Shown here piece after piece: positions 17,706-25,990 of a DNA stretch of 64,000 nt. Source of the DNA: Bacteroidales bacterium UBA755 (GTDB lineage: Bacteria > Bacteroidota > Bacteroidia > Bacteroidales > UBA932); assembly GCA_002297815.1 (NCBI GenBank), contig DBKH01000060.1, positions 1-64,000 of the forward strand. Direction: 5' to 3'. The notes under the pieces were generated by a model. It saw nothing but the letters and a program-made list of their open reading frames with translations, had not been told where the DNA came from and ran no database searches. Made by a program: the position numbers and the translations under genes. Position 1 is the stretch's first letter, and each line of letters begins with the position of its first letter.

Positions 17706-20489
17706 CTACCTCCGGGACATGTTTTTCTTTCTCAACTCATAGCGGACATTTAGCAAGAAGTAACGTCCATAAGACGGGTTCCATTTCTGGAGATAGTAAT
17801 CCGCTGTGGTCGCTGTGGAATAGGACGAAGCTTTGTTCAGCAAATCGTAGGCGCAGACGCTTACTACGAATCCTTGTTTTGTAAACCTATGACCTATCTC
17901 AACTTTCATGTTAGCGAATAGATTGTCTATCCCTGCTCCGGAAAGATAGTCATTGTTCTGAACCGAGGCGGAGACATTGATGAATGTCGGCTTCCTGAAT
18001 TGGTACCTGACAGTGCCATAAGTGTAAGTCACAAATGAACTGGATAGCAATCCACCAGCATCGCTGGACGAATGCAGGTAAGTCATTTTCAAGTTAAAGG
18101 TCATGGACAACCTTTTAGATGCCGTGAACATCTCCATCAAATCCACTTTAGCCTGGACAGTTCTCACATGAGCAAGTTCGTCACGTAGATATTGTGGTCT
18201 GCTGTCGTAAGCACCGCTGAGTTTCAGTGAGGATGACAATTTTACCTTTTTCGAGCGACGAGACAACGAGAGCTGCCCATTTACCGACCAAGACGGATCG
18301 GAAGTGTTCACAAATGTGTTAAGTATGGCACCTTTTCTCGCCACATAGCCGTCATATTCAGGCAAAGTCGTGTCCTCTGTGAAATAATAGGTTCTCGTGA
18401 CAATCGGGTTGAACGTGCATGACGCGCCAAGACCATAACCAAGATTCAACCCTGTTTTCTTGTCCATGAATATATTATCAAGAGCTGATGCATTCAACAT
18501 GAACGCCTGTCTCAAGTTCGGATTTCCCCCGGAAAGCACCAATGGATTTATGTCCGTGATCCGGCCGCGAGTCTGCTCTAGAGAAGGGATTACCGACTTC
18601 CCGGAAATAGAAAAGGATGACAGATAATCTCGGTAACGTATCTCTGGCTGAATGTCAACATAGAAATGGTTGAACGCTGCGTCAAATGGAAGACGTTCGT
18701 CATCTTTCTGACGTATAATCGACTCTTTCAGTGACACGGTAAAATTTTTCCGTCCCTTAGTGTAGGAATATTCCTGATCAAGATTAGCCGAGACTGTGTT
18801 CCAAGTAAAATTGTAGGTGTTGGCAAGGTCCTGAACTGGAGCCTCAGGATCAAGGATGTCAATTGTCAGATTGCGTCTTTTAATTTTCTCGGCCTTGGCG
18901 GACGCTCCGACATTCAATTTTGAGGTTTTGCTCGCTTCGTTGCCTAGAATGATGTCCAGATCGCTTCTCAGTCTTGCGTTCCAGGACTTGCCGATGCCAT
19001 CGGACTGGAGATTCCTTCTGATGTAGGATGTTGAGAGAGTGTCTATATTCCAAGACAATGTGTTGTTATTCACAAATGCCCCATTAAGGATGACGCGAGG
19101 CCTAACGTGTCCCAGATCATTGTTTTTCCAGACAAGTGAGGCGTTAAGACTCAAGTCATTAGCATCTGAGCCAATGTTTGAATCCTGACTGACATTCCCG
19201 ACCGGACTGACAACAAGACTTGAAGCCTTCCTCCATTGGTCAGCCTCGGTCAACGTTCCGTCAACGCTGAAATTAATGCTCTTGAGAGGTGTATCCTGAA
19301 GATGAAGGCCAACTTCGAAATCGTGGCGGTGACGCTTAGTCGAAGCAATAGTCGTGTCGGACATGTTTCTGGCAGGAGAGGATTCAGTCTCGAAAAAGTC
19401 TGTCAGCACACGGTCCGTGCTACGGGAATATACATGAGAGAAAGCATAGGTGGCACTCACGGCATTGCCATACTTGCGGTCCTTCCAACGATGCGTGAAA
19501 TCCAACTGCGTCCCTGTGAACTCATTATAAGATGCCAATGCACCGAAATCAGCAACTACGGAAGGAACACCACCGCTCACAATTCCATTAATGGTAGAGT
19601 TGACATTATTAACGCCAAGAAAGACAGATGCATTGTCCATTTCAGAGAAAAAATTCGCGAGCCCGTGGGCATAATAACGCCCTTGAATATTTCCGTTTTC
19701 ATTCCTTGCCTCATCCACTCCACCAGACACCTGTGCTGATGCACTTCCGAAGGAAATGATATTTTCTTTTGTCGCTACATCAAGCACCTGCTCCTTAACA
19801 GAATTCTTAAGTCCACGGTGCTTGTCCTCAGCGCTCTGCTCCTCATAGACTTTCACATGAGTCACCTCATCGGCAAGCAACATGTCAAATGCAGTCTTGG
19901 CATTGTCCCCAAAAACCTGAACACCATTGACGTACGTTCTTGCGATCTTTTTTCCTCGGTACTTGATGGTTCCTCCACTCAAGTCAAATCCAGGAAGCTG
20001 TTCAAGGATGGCGATGGCCTTATCTCCTTCCATCGTCTTCACAGCAGCGGCATTGAAAACCGTTGTGTCGCCTAGAATCCTCATCAATGATGCTGAAGCG
20101 GTCACAGTAGCCTCCTTGATTGCTTCCTTGCTGTTTCGCATGGTAAACAAAACAGCGTTATCCCCTTCAGTAATGTCAAACACACCATCCACGGACTCCA
20201 TGCCCATCTTTGAAACCTTGATGTAAACCTTGCCAGGTCTAAGATTCTTGTAAATGAATATTCCGCTTCGTGTGCTGACACGGTAAGTTGAATCAACCTT
20301 GCTACCATTCACCTGAACCAACAGTACATTAGCCTCACTGACAGGAAACTTATAACGTTCATGACGCAATTCACCATAAACATTGGCATTCCTAACATAT
20401 TCCTGCTGGGCATAAATCTGTTGAGGAAAATGTAAAAAGAAAAAAACAGAAAGTAGGCCTAATAATTTAATAGGCAACTTACTTAACAT
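17706..20489 (-). CDS. outer-membrane beta-barrel protein of the TonB-receptor-like OMP_b-brl_3 type
   Basis: A 927-residue protein with a signal peptide (cleavage after QQIYAQ), a carboxypeptidase-regulatory-like domain (about 35-115, GIFIYKNLRPGKVYIKVSKMG), a plug-like segment (about 150-230: AIAILEQLPGFDLSGGTIKYRGKKIARTYVNG) and a long C-terminal barrel ending in RYELRKKNMSRR. Such proteins resemble TonB-dependent receptors but lack the SusC hinge and have no SusD partner. Its start overlaps the ACP-like gene's stop by one base (TAATG), so the two are translationally coupled, which is unusual for this family. Substrate unknown. Confidence 0.88.
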   Translation of the reverse strand: MLSKLPIKLLGLLSVFFFLHFPQQIYAQQEYVRNANVYGELRHERYKFPVSEANVLLVQVNGSKVDSTYRVSTRSGIFIYKNLRPGKVYIKVSKMGMESVDGVFDITEGDNAVLFTMRNSKEAIKEATVTASASLMRILGDTTVFNAAAVKTMEGDKAIAILEQLPGFDLSGGTIKYRGKKIARTYVNGVQVFGDNAKTAFDMLLADEVTHVKVYEEQSAEDKHRGLKNSVKEQVLDVATKENIISFGSASAQVSGGVDEARNENGNIQGRYYAHGLANFFSEMDNASVFLGVNNVNSTINGIVSGGVPSVVADFGALASYNEFTGTQLDFTHRWKDRKYGNAVSATYAFSHVYSRSTDRVLTDFFETESSPARNMSDTTIASTKRHRHDFEVGLHLQDTPLKSINFSVDGTLTEADQWRKASSLVVSPVGNVSQDSNIGSDANDLSLNASLVWKNNDLGHVRPRVILNGAFVNNNTLSWNIDTLSTSYIRRNLQSDGIGKSWNARLRSDLDIILGNEASKTSKLNVGASAKAEKIKRRNLTIDILDPEAPVQDLANTYNFTWNTVSANLDQEYSYTKGRKNFTVSLKESIIRQKDDERLPFDAAFNHFYVDIQPEIRYRDYLSSFSISGKSVIPSLEQTRGRITDINPLVLSGGNPNLRQAFMLNASALDNIFMDKKTGLNLGYGLGASCTFNPIVTRTYYFTEDTTLPEYDGYVARKGAILNTFVNTSDPSWSVNGQLSLSRRSKKVKLSSSLKLSGAYDSRPQYLRDELAHVRTVQAKVDLMEMFTASKRLSMTFNLKMTYLHSSSDAGGLLSSSFVTYTYGTVRYQFRKPTFINVSASVQNNDYLSGAGIDNLFANMKVEIGHRFTKQGFVVSVCAYDLLNKASSYSTATTADYYLQKWNPSYGRYFLLNVRYELRKKNMSRR

Positions 20490-20698
20490 TAAGATTTATG
20501 AAATAATATACGATCATACAAATCAGCCACAGTAGCAGCCTCTGACAATTCCTCAAAAGACAACTCAACATCAAGTTCAAAATAGATTATTGACCCTAAT
20601 TCCAAGCGTCCTAAGGAATCGATTCCTAAAGTAGAAAGCTCAGTAGACATTGTAATCTCCGATTTATCACAATTACAATAATCAGCAATGATATCCAA
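20489..20698 (-). CDS. acyl/peptidyl carrier protein-like protein
   Basis: A 69-residue carrier-protein fold with the phosphopantetheine site LGIDSLGRLEL (Ser near residue 28) and the acidic helix after it (VELSFEELSEAATVADLYDRIL). Only a TTG at 20698 gives a conventional alternative start. The frame continues upstream to a stop at 20747-20749, and the extra residues ITRDSELYEHLL look like a normal ACP helix 1, suggesting initiation at the ATT (20731) or by coupling to the small peptide gene. No synthase, ketosynthase or adenylation gene lies nearby, so the acyl group is unknown. It could load a lipid or acyl group for an envelope modification; that is speculation. The outer-membrane protein gene begins at its stop codon. 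Confidence 0.78.
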   Translation of the reverse strand: MDIIADYCNCDKSEITMSTELSTLGIDSLGRLELGSIIYFELDVELSFEELSEAATVADLYDRILFHKS

Positions 20699-20746
20699 TA
20701 AATGTTCATAAAGTTCAGAGTCTCTCGTAATCGAGCTAACACTAAC

Positions 20747-20839
20747 TTACTGAATATCACCAGCATAAGAGACAGGTGAATAAACTGAAATAGCTGATAA
20801 CGCAAGAAACATCGCCACGGTATAAGTTTTCTTATTCAT
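20747..20839 (-). CDS. 30-residue signal-peptide-like small protein
   Basis: ATG at 20839 to TAA at 20747 encodes MNKKTYTVAMFLALSA then ISVYSPVSYAGDIQ: a basic N-terminus, a hydrophobic core and a likely signal peptidase I site (SYA-GD), leaving only about four mature residues. It is in the same frame as the ACP-like gene, separated by one stop codon, and sits right behind two TATTTTTG boxes. It may be a leader peptide, a secreted signalling peptide or the remnant N-terminus of a broken gene. An annotation pipeline would probably miss it. Confidence 0.5.
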   Translation of the reverse strand: MNKKTYTVAMFLALSAISVYSPVSYAGDIQ

Positions 20840-20859
20840 AACTAGTAATTTTGTTTAAA

Positions 20860-20879
20860 CAAAAATAACAACAAAAATA
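20860..20879 (-). promoter_or_regulatory. two overlapping-range -7 boxes for the peptide-ACP-OMP unit
   Basis: The minus strand reads TATTTTTG at 20860-20867 and again at 20872-20879. Either would start transcription 10-25 nt before the ATG at 20839. A GTTTAAAC palindrome lies directly downstream (20853-20860) and is repeated at 21009-21016. Confidence 0.5.
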
Positions 20880-20972
20880 ATAAAAAGCAAGCCATGAAAC
20901 AACATCATCGGCAAAAAAAGAAAAAAGATATTATCCATTGCAATAAATGAACTATTCTCAGCAAAGTGGCAC

Positions 20973-21050
20973 GGGTGCAAAACAAGTTTTTTCGCACCCA
21001 TAAGGGGTGTTTAAACAAATATAGGGTGCAAAACACGCTTCTATGCACCC
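20973..21050 (-). terminator. tandem GGGTGC hairpins after the hydrolase gene
   Basis: Two stem-loops with the same outer stem: GGGTGC...GCACCC at 20973-20999 (inner A/T pairs extend the stem) and GGGTGCA...TGCACCC at 21024-21050, which overlaps the stop of the gene ending at 21041. They share GGGTGCAAAACA. On the minus strand they follow that gene and could act as terminators or 3'-end stabilisers. A TATATTTG box lies between them (21016-21023, minus strand). Confidence 0.5.
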
Positions 21051-21697
21051 GATTGTGATGCTAAGACCTCGTGGATTTTAGGGATGAGGAGTGAGAGGAC
21101 ATATTCATACTCCATGAAATGGGTGCCGTTGTAGATGGTCCAGGTGCCGCTGCCGAAGTACTTCTTCCATGTGCGGATTGAGACAATGCCGCTGCGACGG
21201 TAATGGTCGTGGGTGCCGAAAAATGCGTGGAAATAGTCTTGGCTACCGTTTCGGGGAGTATTCCGCAGTGCATCGCTGAGAACACGTCTCCATTTTCTCA
21301 AAGGTTTGTAGGTAAAATGAAGTTTCTGCCGATCACCAGGCTTAGGACGGTAGATTTTATCAAACAGAGCGGTGACTCCCGGTATCAAAGTAAGCCATGC
21401 CAAAGCCATAAAGTACCGAGGAGCATTCAAGGAAGGGGACACGAAAAGATGAGGATAGCCTCTCAGCGCAACAGTATGCGTAGCCCCCATACTCTCCCCT
21501 ATCACAAGATCCGGATGGACTTCCGAAGCCCATGCAGACAATTGAGAATAAGCTACTTCCGGATCAAAATCATACGTCCGGATAACGACCTCGAATTCTG
21601 TCCCAAGATTGTCTTTCAAAATGGACGGGATCCGGCTGTCACCTCCCCCGCCCATTCCGTGGACATAAAGTATTATGTGTTTCTTGGATTCAGCCAT
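21041..21697 (-). CDS. alpha/beta hydrolase-fold protein
   Basis: A 218-residue protein with an early oxyanion segment ILYVHGMGGGGDSR, a nucleophile elbow LVIGESMGATHTVAL (Ser in GESMGA, about residue 68) and a late His in YNGTHFMEYEYV. These fit an esterase- or thioesterase-like alpha/beta hydrolase similar to the YqiA/RBBP9 group. No signal peptide is present, so it is cytoplasmic. It is 19 bp downstream of pssA, which hints at a role in lipid metabolism, but the substrate is unknown. Confidence 0.75.
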   Translation of the reverse strand: MAESKKHIILYVHGMGGGGDSRIPSILKDNLGTEFEVVIRTYDFDPEVAYSQLSAWASEVHPDLVIGESMGATHTVALRGYPHLFVSPSLNAPRYFMALAWLTLIPGVTALFDKIYRPKPGDRQKLHFTYKPLRKWRRVLSDALRNTPRNGSQDYFHAFFGTHDHYRRSGIVSIRTWKKYFGSGTWTIYNGTHFMEYEYVLSLLIPKIHEVLASQSGA

Positions 21698-21716
21698 ATC
21701 TCAAAATGAATCCCAG

Positions 21717-22439
21717 CTACTTCTTTGTCACCAAATCGCCCATCGCCAGGTTGATGAGGATGTAGCCAAGAAAACTGGCAAGGAACACGAAGGACCAATG
21801 GGAACGCTCGACCAAAGCGATCACAATAGACAGTCCCACGATGACCAGAAAAGCAATCCTTTTGGCCACCTCTAACTTGGCTGCTTTCTTTCCTCCACCG
21901 AACTTCATCGAGAACATAGGGATCTCGCTGACAAGCAGATAGCAAAGAACCAGCGTCAGAACTGGGATGAAGACCGGCCCTTCGCACCAATGTGCCAGGA
22001 AACAGTCCGGCCTGACGGTCACAAGTGTCGCTAGCGAGCCACAGATCATCGCGGCAGCTGGAGTCGGAAGTCCAATGAAACTGTCGTGCTGACGCTCGTC
22101 CAGATTGAACTTGGCCAGTCTCAATGCCGAGAACGCAGCAAGCACAAGAGGTAAATATTTCAGAATCAGGATGTCCGTTCCGCTAATCTGATAAAGCATC
22201 ACTGCCGGAAGAACTCCAAAACTGACGTCATCCGCCAGTGAGTCCAACTCTTTCCCGATTTCTGAATATGCCTTCAGCAGCCTAGCGGCCAGGCCATCGC
22301 AAAAATCAAAGACAGCGGCAAGGATCATCAGTTCGAATCCGAGTTCCAGCCTGCCATTCAAAGAAGCGATTACCCCCAGAACACCACAAAGGAGGTTCAT
22401 AGAGGTAATCGTGTTGGGAATATGTTTGATAACGTTCAT
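21717..22439 (-). CDS. pssA: CDP-diacylglycerol-serine O-phosphatidyltransferase
   Basis: A 240-residue integral membrane enzyme that makes phosphatidylserine from CDP-diacylglycerol and serine, the precursor of phosphatidylethanolamine. The CDP-alcohol phosphatidyltransferase motif D-G-x2-A-R-x8-G-x3-D-x3-D is intact (DGLAARLLKAYSEIGKELD then SLADD, about residues 48-70). The N-terminus IPNTITSMNLLCGV and six or so membrane segments fit PssA. It lies in a minus-strand run with the C1 peptidase (31 bp upstream) and the hydrolase downstream. A decarboxylase gene is not in the window. Confidence 0.94.
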   Translation of the reverse strand: MNVIKHIPNTITSMNLLCGVLGVIASLNGRLELGFELMILAAVFDFCDGLAARLLKAYSEIGKELDSLADDVSFGVLPAVMLYQISGTDILILKYLPLVLAAFSALRLAKFNLDERQHDSFIGLPTPAAAMICGSLATLVTVRPDCFLAHWCEGPVFIPVLTLVLCYLLVSEIPMFSMKFGGGKKAAKLEVAKRIAFLVIVGLSIVIALVERSHWSFVFLASFLGYILINLAMGDLVTKK

Positions 22440-22470
22440 TTACCTTATCAATTGCGAGCAAGGTACAGCC

Positions 22471-23667
22471 TTACTTGATTCCGAGTTTCTTCTTAAGATC
22501 TTTGGAGAGGGCATCCTTGTGTACCACAACATCCATTGACTTGGCGCGAACGAAGGAGTCTGAGCAGTACCAGATACCATTATACTTACCGGTCGTTCCC
22601 CAAGAGTTTTTAACCATGAAGTACTTTGTTCCATTTTGGTCAGTAGCGACACCGAAGATCTGCATTCCATGATCATCCGTCGTGGTCTTGTTGTCAAAGC
22701 CAAGCTGACGGGATTCCTGAGTCACGGAAGCCTCTTTAGGAAGTTCCACAACAGCCTCTTTCTTCTCTCCCTTCTCTCCGGCCTTGCCGACCCAACGCTC
22801 CTGATCAGAGCCAGATGTAGCTTTCACATCATCGAGAAGCACACCGATTCCGTTTCTTGTGAAGCCTTTCTCGCTAACATCAGATCCCCATGCAAGGGTG
22901 TAGCCCTTGTCTATAGCACTGTAAATCACATCCATGAACTCATCCAAAGGAATATTATAGGCTGAATCCCATCTCCAGTTGTCAGCAATCTCAATAATGA
23001 ACGAAGTGTAGAACGGATGGTGGGTAAAAGATGTAAGAGTTACATAGTCAGACGGAACAATTCCCATCTCATCCCTGTAAGAGGCCGGAGTGTAGGTCTT
23101 TCCGTTGTATTCAAAAGTCTCCGGGGTCTCTCCTAGGTAGTTATCAACAATGGCATCGAAGCCCTTCTTCCAGTTTGTGGAAAGGGTTCTGTTAGGGTTT
23201 TTCGCAATGGCCTCAACGTAGGCCTTTGTGGTAGCGTCAAGTTCACCGTGGATTGGAAGCGGCTGGAGCCCAGGCATAGCACTCTGAGGAACCAGACCAT
23301 AGTCCTCAGCGATGTGTAGGACATCGTCAGCCTCGGAACCAGCAGCAAAGTTGATGTGACCGTCTGTGCGGACATATTTCACAGCCCTTTCCTTGTAGGA
23401 ATGTGAAACAACGAACATCTCAGAGAAATCAGGGTATAGGGTGGTGTCCTTAATATTCTTGATTCTAATCGCCTCTGACTCAAGGAATCCAAGAGTAGAG
23501 AAGCACCAGCATGTTCCGGAACGGTACTGATTCTTTACCGGAGTGATCGGATTTTCCTTAACGACTGTAAACTTGTAGTCAGCCTCTGGCTGAGCTGGTT
23601 TCGGCTGCGCAGTGGCAGCGAAAGGAATGATGGCCGCAGAAATGGCGGCAATGATGATCTTCCTCAT
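22471..23667 (-). CDS. secreted papain-fold (C1B) aminopeptidase
   Basis: A 398-residue protein with a signal peptide (cleavage near FAATAQ, residue 21). The catalytic Cys is in YRSGTCWCFSTLGFLESE (Cys 53), the His in TTTDDHGMQIFGVA and the Asn in MVKNSWG, as in bleomycin hydrolase / aminopeptidase C enzymes of Bacteroidota. It acts in the periplasm or outside, trimming peptides. I use the ATG at 23667: the TTG two codons upstream is a weaker start, and GAATATG at the start recurs in this genome. It is 11 bp downstream of rubrerythrin. Confidence 0.92.
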   Translation of the reverse strand: MRKIIIAAISAAIIPFAATAQPKPAQPEADYKFTVVKENPITPVKNQYRSGTCWCFSTLGFLESEAIRIKNIKDTTLYPDFSEMFVVSHSYKERAVKYVRTDGHINFAAGSEADDVLHIAEDYGLVPQSAMPGLQPLPIHGELDATTKAYVEAIAKNPNRTLSTNWKKGFDAIVDNYLGETPETFEYNGKTYTPASYRDEMGIVPSDYVTLTSFTHHPFYTSFIIEIADNWRWDSAYNIPLDEFMDVIYSAIDKGYTLAWGSDVSEKGFTRNGIGVLLDDVKATSGSDQERWVGKAGEKGEKKEAVVELPKEASVTQESRQLGFDNKTTTDDHGMQIFGVATDQNGTKYFMVKNSWGTTGKYNGIWYCSDSFVRAKSMDVVVHKDALSKDLKKKLGIK

Positions 23668-23678
23668 ATTCAATAATA

Positions 23679-24218
23679 TTAATAATTTTGAGCTTTAACT
23701 TGGAAATAACTTCTTGGATGCTTGCATACTGGGCAGATCTCCGGAGCCTTCTTGCCAATCACGATGTGACCGCAATTCGAGCACTCCCAGATCATATCCT
23801 CATCCTTAGAGAACACAAGAGCATCTTGAACATTCTTCAGCAACTTCCTGTATCGCTCCTCGTGGGTCTTCTCGATCGCCCCGACTTTCTCGAACAAGAA
23901 AGCAATCTCGTCGAACCCTTCCTCCTTGGCGGTCTTCGCGAACCCAGCGTACATGTCAGTCCACTCGTAGTTCTCACCAGCAGCGGCATCGGCCAGATTT
24001 TCCTCGGTAGAAGGAACTCCACCGTCATGCAGCAGTTTGAACCAAATTTTGGCATGCTCCTTCTCGTTCTCCGCAGTCTCCTCGAACAGCTTGCCTATTT
24101 GCACATAGCCATCCTTCGCTGCCTTTGAGGCATAGTACAAATACTTTGTGTGGGCCTGACTCTCTCCCGCGAACGCTGTCCGCAGGTTCTCTTCTGTCTT
24201 CGATCCTTTTAGTTCCAT
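23679..24218 (-). CDS. rubrerythrin
   Basis: A 179-residue non-haem iron protein that reduces hydrogen peroxide in anaerobes. The N-terminal four-helix diiron domain shows [27 protein letters not shown] and [19 protein letters not shown] (the ExxH ligand sets). The C-terminal rubredoxin-like domain has two CxxC pairs, WECSNCG and [14 protein letters not shown], that hold a single iron. Length and domain order are standard. Its own -7 box is at 24301-24308, and peroxide or oxygen induction is likely but not visible. The C1 peptidase gene follows closely. Confidence 0.97.
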   Translation of the reverse strand: MELKGSKTEENLRTAFAGESQAHTKYLYYASKAAKDGYVQIGKLFEETAENEKEHAKIWFKLLHDGGVPSTEENLADAAAGENYEWTDMYAGFAKTAKEEGFDEIAFLFEKVGAIEKTHEERYRKLLKNVQDALVFSKDEDMIWECSNCGHIVIGKKAPEICPVCKHPRSYFQVKAQNY

Positions 24219-24300
24219 GATCCATGAATATTAAGATGTTTTCGACTGTGCTGTCACCGTCTTGCAGACAGATGTCCGCTCCGGTACGGCTCATGCCTTG

Positions 24301-24308
24301 CAAATGTA
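24301..24308 (-). promoter_or_regulatory. -7 box of rubrerythrin
   Basis: The minus strand reads TACATTTG, an exact TAnnTTTG match, giving a leader of about 75 nt before the ATG at 24218. Confidence 0.6.
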
Positions 24309-24352
24309 ATAAAATTACGTTAGATAAAGAACGACCTCGATACAAAACAGCA

Positions 24353-24384
24353 TTTGGATTTTCAGGAGAAAAGCATTAAGTTTG
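24353..24384 (+). promoter_or_regulatory. full-consensus promoter of the TerB-like gene
   Basis: TTTG (24353-24356), a 20-nt spacer and TAAGTTTG (24377-24384) match both halves of the Bacteroidota promoter. The ATG follows at 24415. Confidence 0.75.
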
Positions 24385-24414
24385 GATTCGGCAATAGACA
24401 ACTTTCTAAGATAG

Positions 24415-25968
24415 ATGCAAGATTTGGATTCTATAAACCTCAACGGGACACAGCGGCGGGCGGTGATGAAGCTCGCGGTTGAGTTGGTCAAGGCAGACGA
24501 CCGGATCCACTCGAAGGAAGTCTCGGTCCTCGATGAATTGCAATCAAATTTAAGACTGGAACAGAGCGAGTTAGACCTCATCCATTACCTTTCGCTGGAG
24601 AGCGCGGTGGACTGTCTTAAGAATCTGGATGAACAATCAACTAAGACCATTATCAATCTCTTCAACGAGATAATGTGCTCCGACAACGACATCGACTTCG
24701 AAGAGAATCTACTGCTGTCCTCGATTTCGATGTCATGCGACAATGATTCCAGAGACTGGTGCGGAATCATATCCGCTGAGGCGCCAGAATCAGAAGTTCC
24801 TGAAAGGCAGATCGTCTTTCTTGAGAGCAAAACCTCAAAGGCGGCACATCTGGTTCTTGATGACAAGTACGACAACCTACTCATTTCAAAGGCATTCAGC
24901 GACATCGGGATAGAGTTATTCTATCTCCCTGACATACTTCGAGAATTTTGCCGCCATCTTGAAGGCGATGACAAATTCGGACTCCTCAAGCGTTCCATGG
25001 AGTACCTTGTGCCTGCCGGGGACGTAGTCAGGTCAGGCAACCTCAAGGAATCACTTGCAAGTCTCGACACCAGAACATTCTACCATCTGATCCTTTCCAG
25101 GTTCAACATCGCTCCGGACAGGATTCCTTATCAGGTGTTCCTGCTCATAAAAATCAGAGACAGTCATATTCTGGACGACAGCGACACGATGAGGCGGACA
25201 GTGGATTTCCTCTGCATCGACCTCTCGTTCGAAGTGAAAAAGCGGATACTGACGTTCGTCTCCCGCTTCGACGAGAAGCGCGGCCAGCTCTCCTACAAAG
25301 GCTACTACAAGTTCCTTTACGACTACCTCAGCGCTGAGGCGAAAATCACCAACCCGATCAGCATCAACTCAAAAGGCGACTTCACACTCGAATCAGGCGA
25401 CATCATCAGGTTCAAGTCAGCCCCGCAGGCGAAGACCCTCTACCTGCTACTCCTGAGCCGTGGAGACAAAGGAATATCCCAAATCGACTTCAACAAGACC
25501 GTCTCTTTCCTCAAAGCATTAGACATCAATGAATATCTCACCTCAGCCGGAGATTTTGACCTTCCCCGCTTCAAGGAAATTCTCAGCGGCAAGGATGACG
25601 AATATGCCCGCGTAATCCTCGACACGATAGCCATCTACCGCTCGTTCTCGACCAAGGACATTGAGAGGAAGGATTTCCTTGAATATGTTCAAAGCATCCT
25701 CCGACACCGCAGCTCGCTCAAGACATACATCAACACCGGTTTCGCCTCCGCCAGGAAACTTGCGAACCCTGAGCATTATATGGTTCGTTTTGATCCCGAC
25801 ACCAAAACCTATTCCGTCTCAGCCAGCCCTTCCCTCTTCACCGTCACCTCGGAAGGTTCTTCTTCCATCCCCTTGACCGACTCTCCGCTCTGGAAAGCCT
25901 TCATTCTTTCCACCCATCCCCCCATACCCAAAATAAAAAATAATCAGAATTATTTGCATTTTCACTAA
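24415..25968 (+). CDS. large cytoplasmic protein with a TerB-like N-terminal domain, function unknown
   Basis: A 517-residue soluble protein. Residues ~10-115 look like a TerB/DjlA-type helical domain (RRAVMKLAVELVKADDRIHSKEVSVL and the later acidic CSDNDIDFEENLLLSSI). The rest is mixed helix and strand with many charged residues; a winged-helix-like segment may lie near 325-420 (TLYLLLLSRGDKGISQIDF). The C-terminus ends in THPPIPKIKNNQNYLHFH. I see no membrane segment or catalytic motif. TerB domains occur in stress and phage-response complexes, but no other ter gene is nearby. It has a full-consensus promoter and stands alone. Confidence 0.72.
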   Translation: MQDLDSINLNGTQRRAVMKLAVELVKADDRIHSKEVSVLDELQSNLRLEQSELDLIHYLSLESAVDCLKNLDEQSTKTIINLFNEIMCSDNDIDFEENLLLSSISMSCDNDSRDWCGIISAEAPESEVPERQIVFLESKTSKAAHLVLDDKYDNLLISKAFSDIGIELFYLPDILREFCRHLEGDDKFGLLKRSMEYLVPAGDVVRSGNLKESLASLDTRTFYHLILSRFNIAPDRIPYQVFLLIKIRDSHILDDSDTMRRTVDFLCIDLSFEVKKRILTFVSRFDEKRGQLSYKGYYKFLYDYLSAEAKITNPISINSKGDFTLESGDIIRFKSAPQAKTLYLLLLSRGDKGISQIDFNKTVSFLKALDINEYLTSAGDFDLPRFKEILSGKDDEYARVILDTIAIYRSFSTKDIERKDFLEYVQSILRHRSSLKTYINTGFASARKLANPEHYMVRFDPDTKTYSVSASPSLFTVTSEGSSSIPLTDSPLWKAFILSTHPPIPKIKNNQNYLHFH

Positions 25969-25984
25969 AAAAGCGATTACTTTG
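25953..25984 (+). promoter_or_regulatory. promoter of a candidate small RNA
   Basis: TTTG (25953-25956), a 20-nt spacer and TTACTTTG (25977-25984, one mismatch to TAnnTTTG). It overlaps the last codons of the TerB-like gene and is followed within about 50 nt by a terminator, with no open reading frame between. Confidence 0.55.
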
Positions 25985-25990
25985 CAACAT

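Noticed and set aside
21041..21050. Hydrolase gene truncated by the hairpin at its end
   Set aside because: The C-terminus after the catalytic His is of normal length; the hairpin merely overlaps the last codons.
22320..22360. GTTCGAATCC resembling a tRNA T-arm
   Set aside because: It lies within pssA coding sequence, and no flanking acceptor or anticodon arms can be formed.
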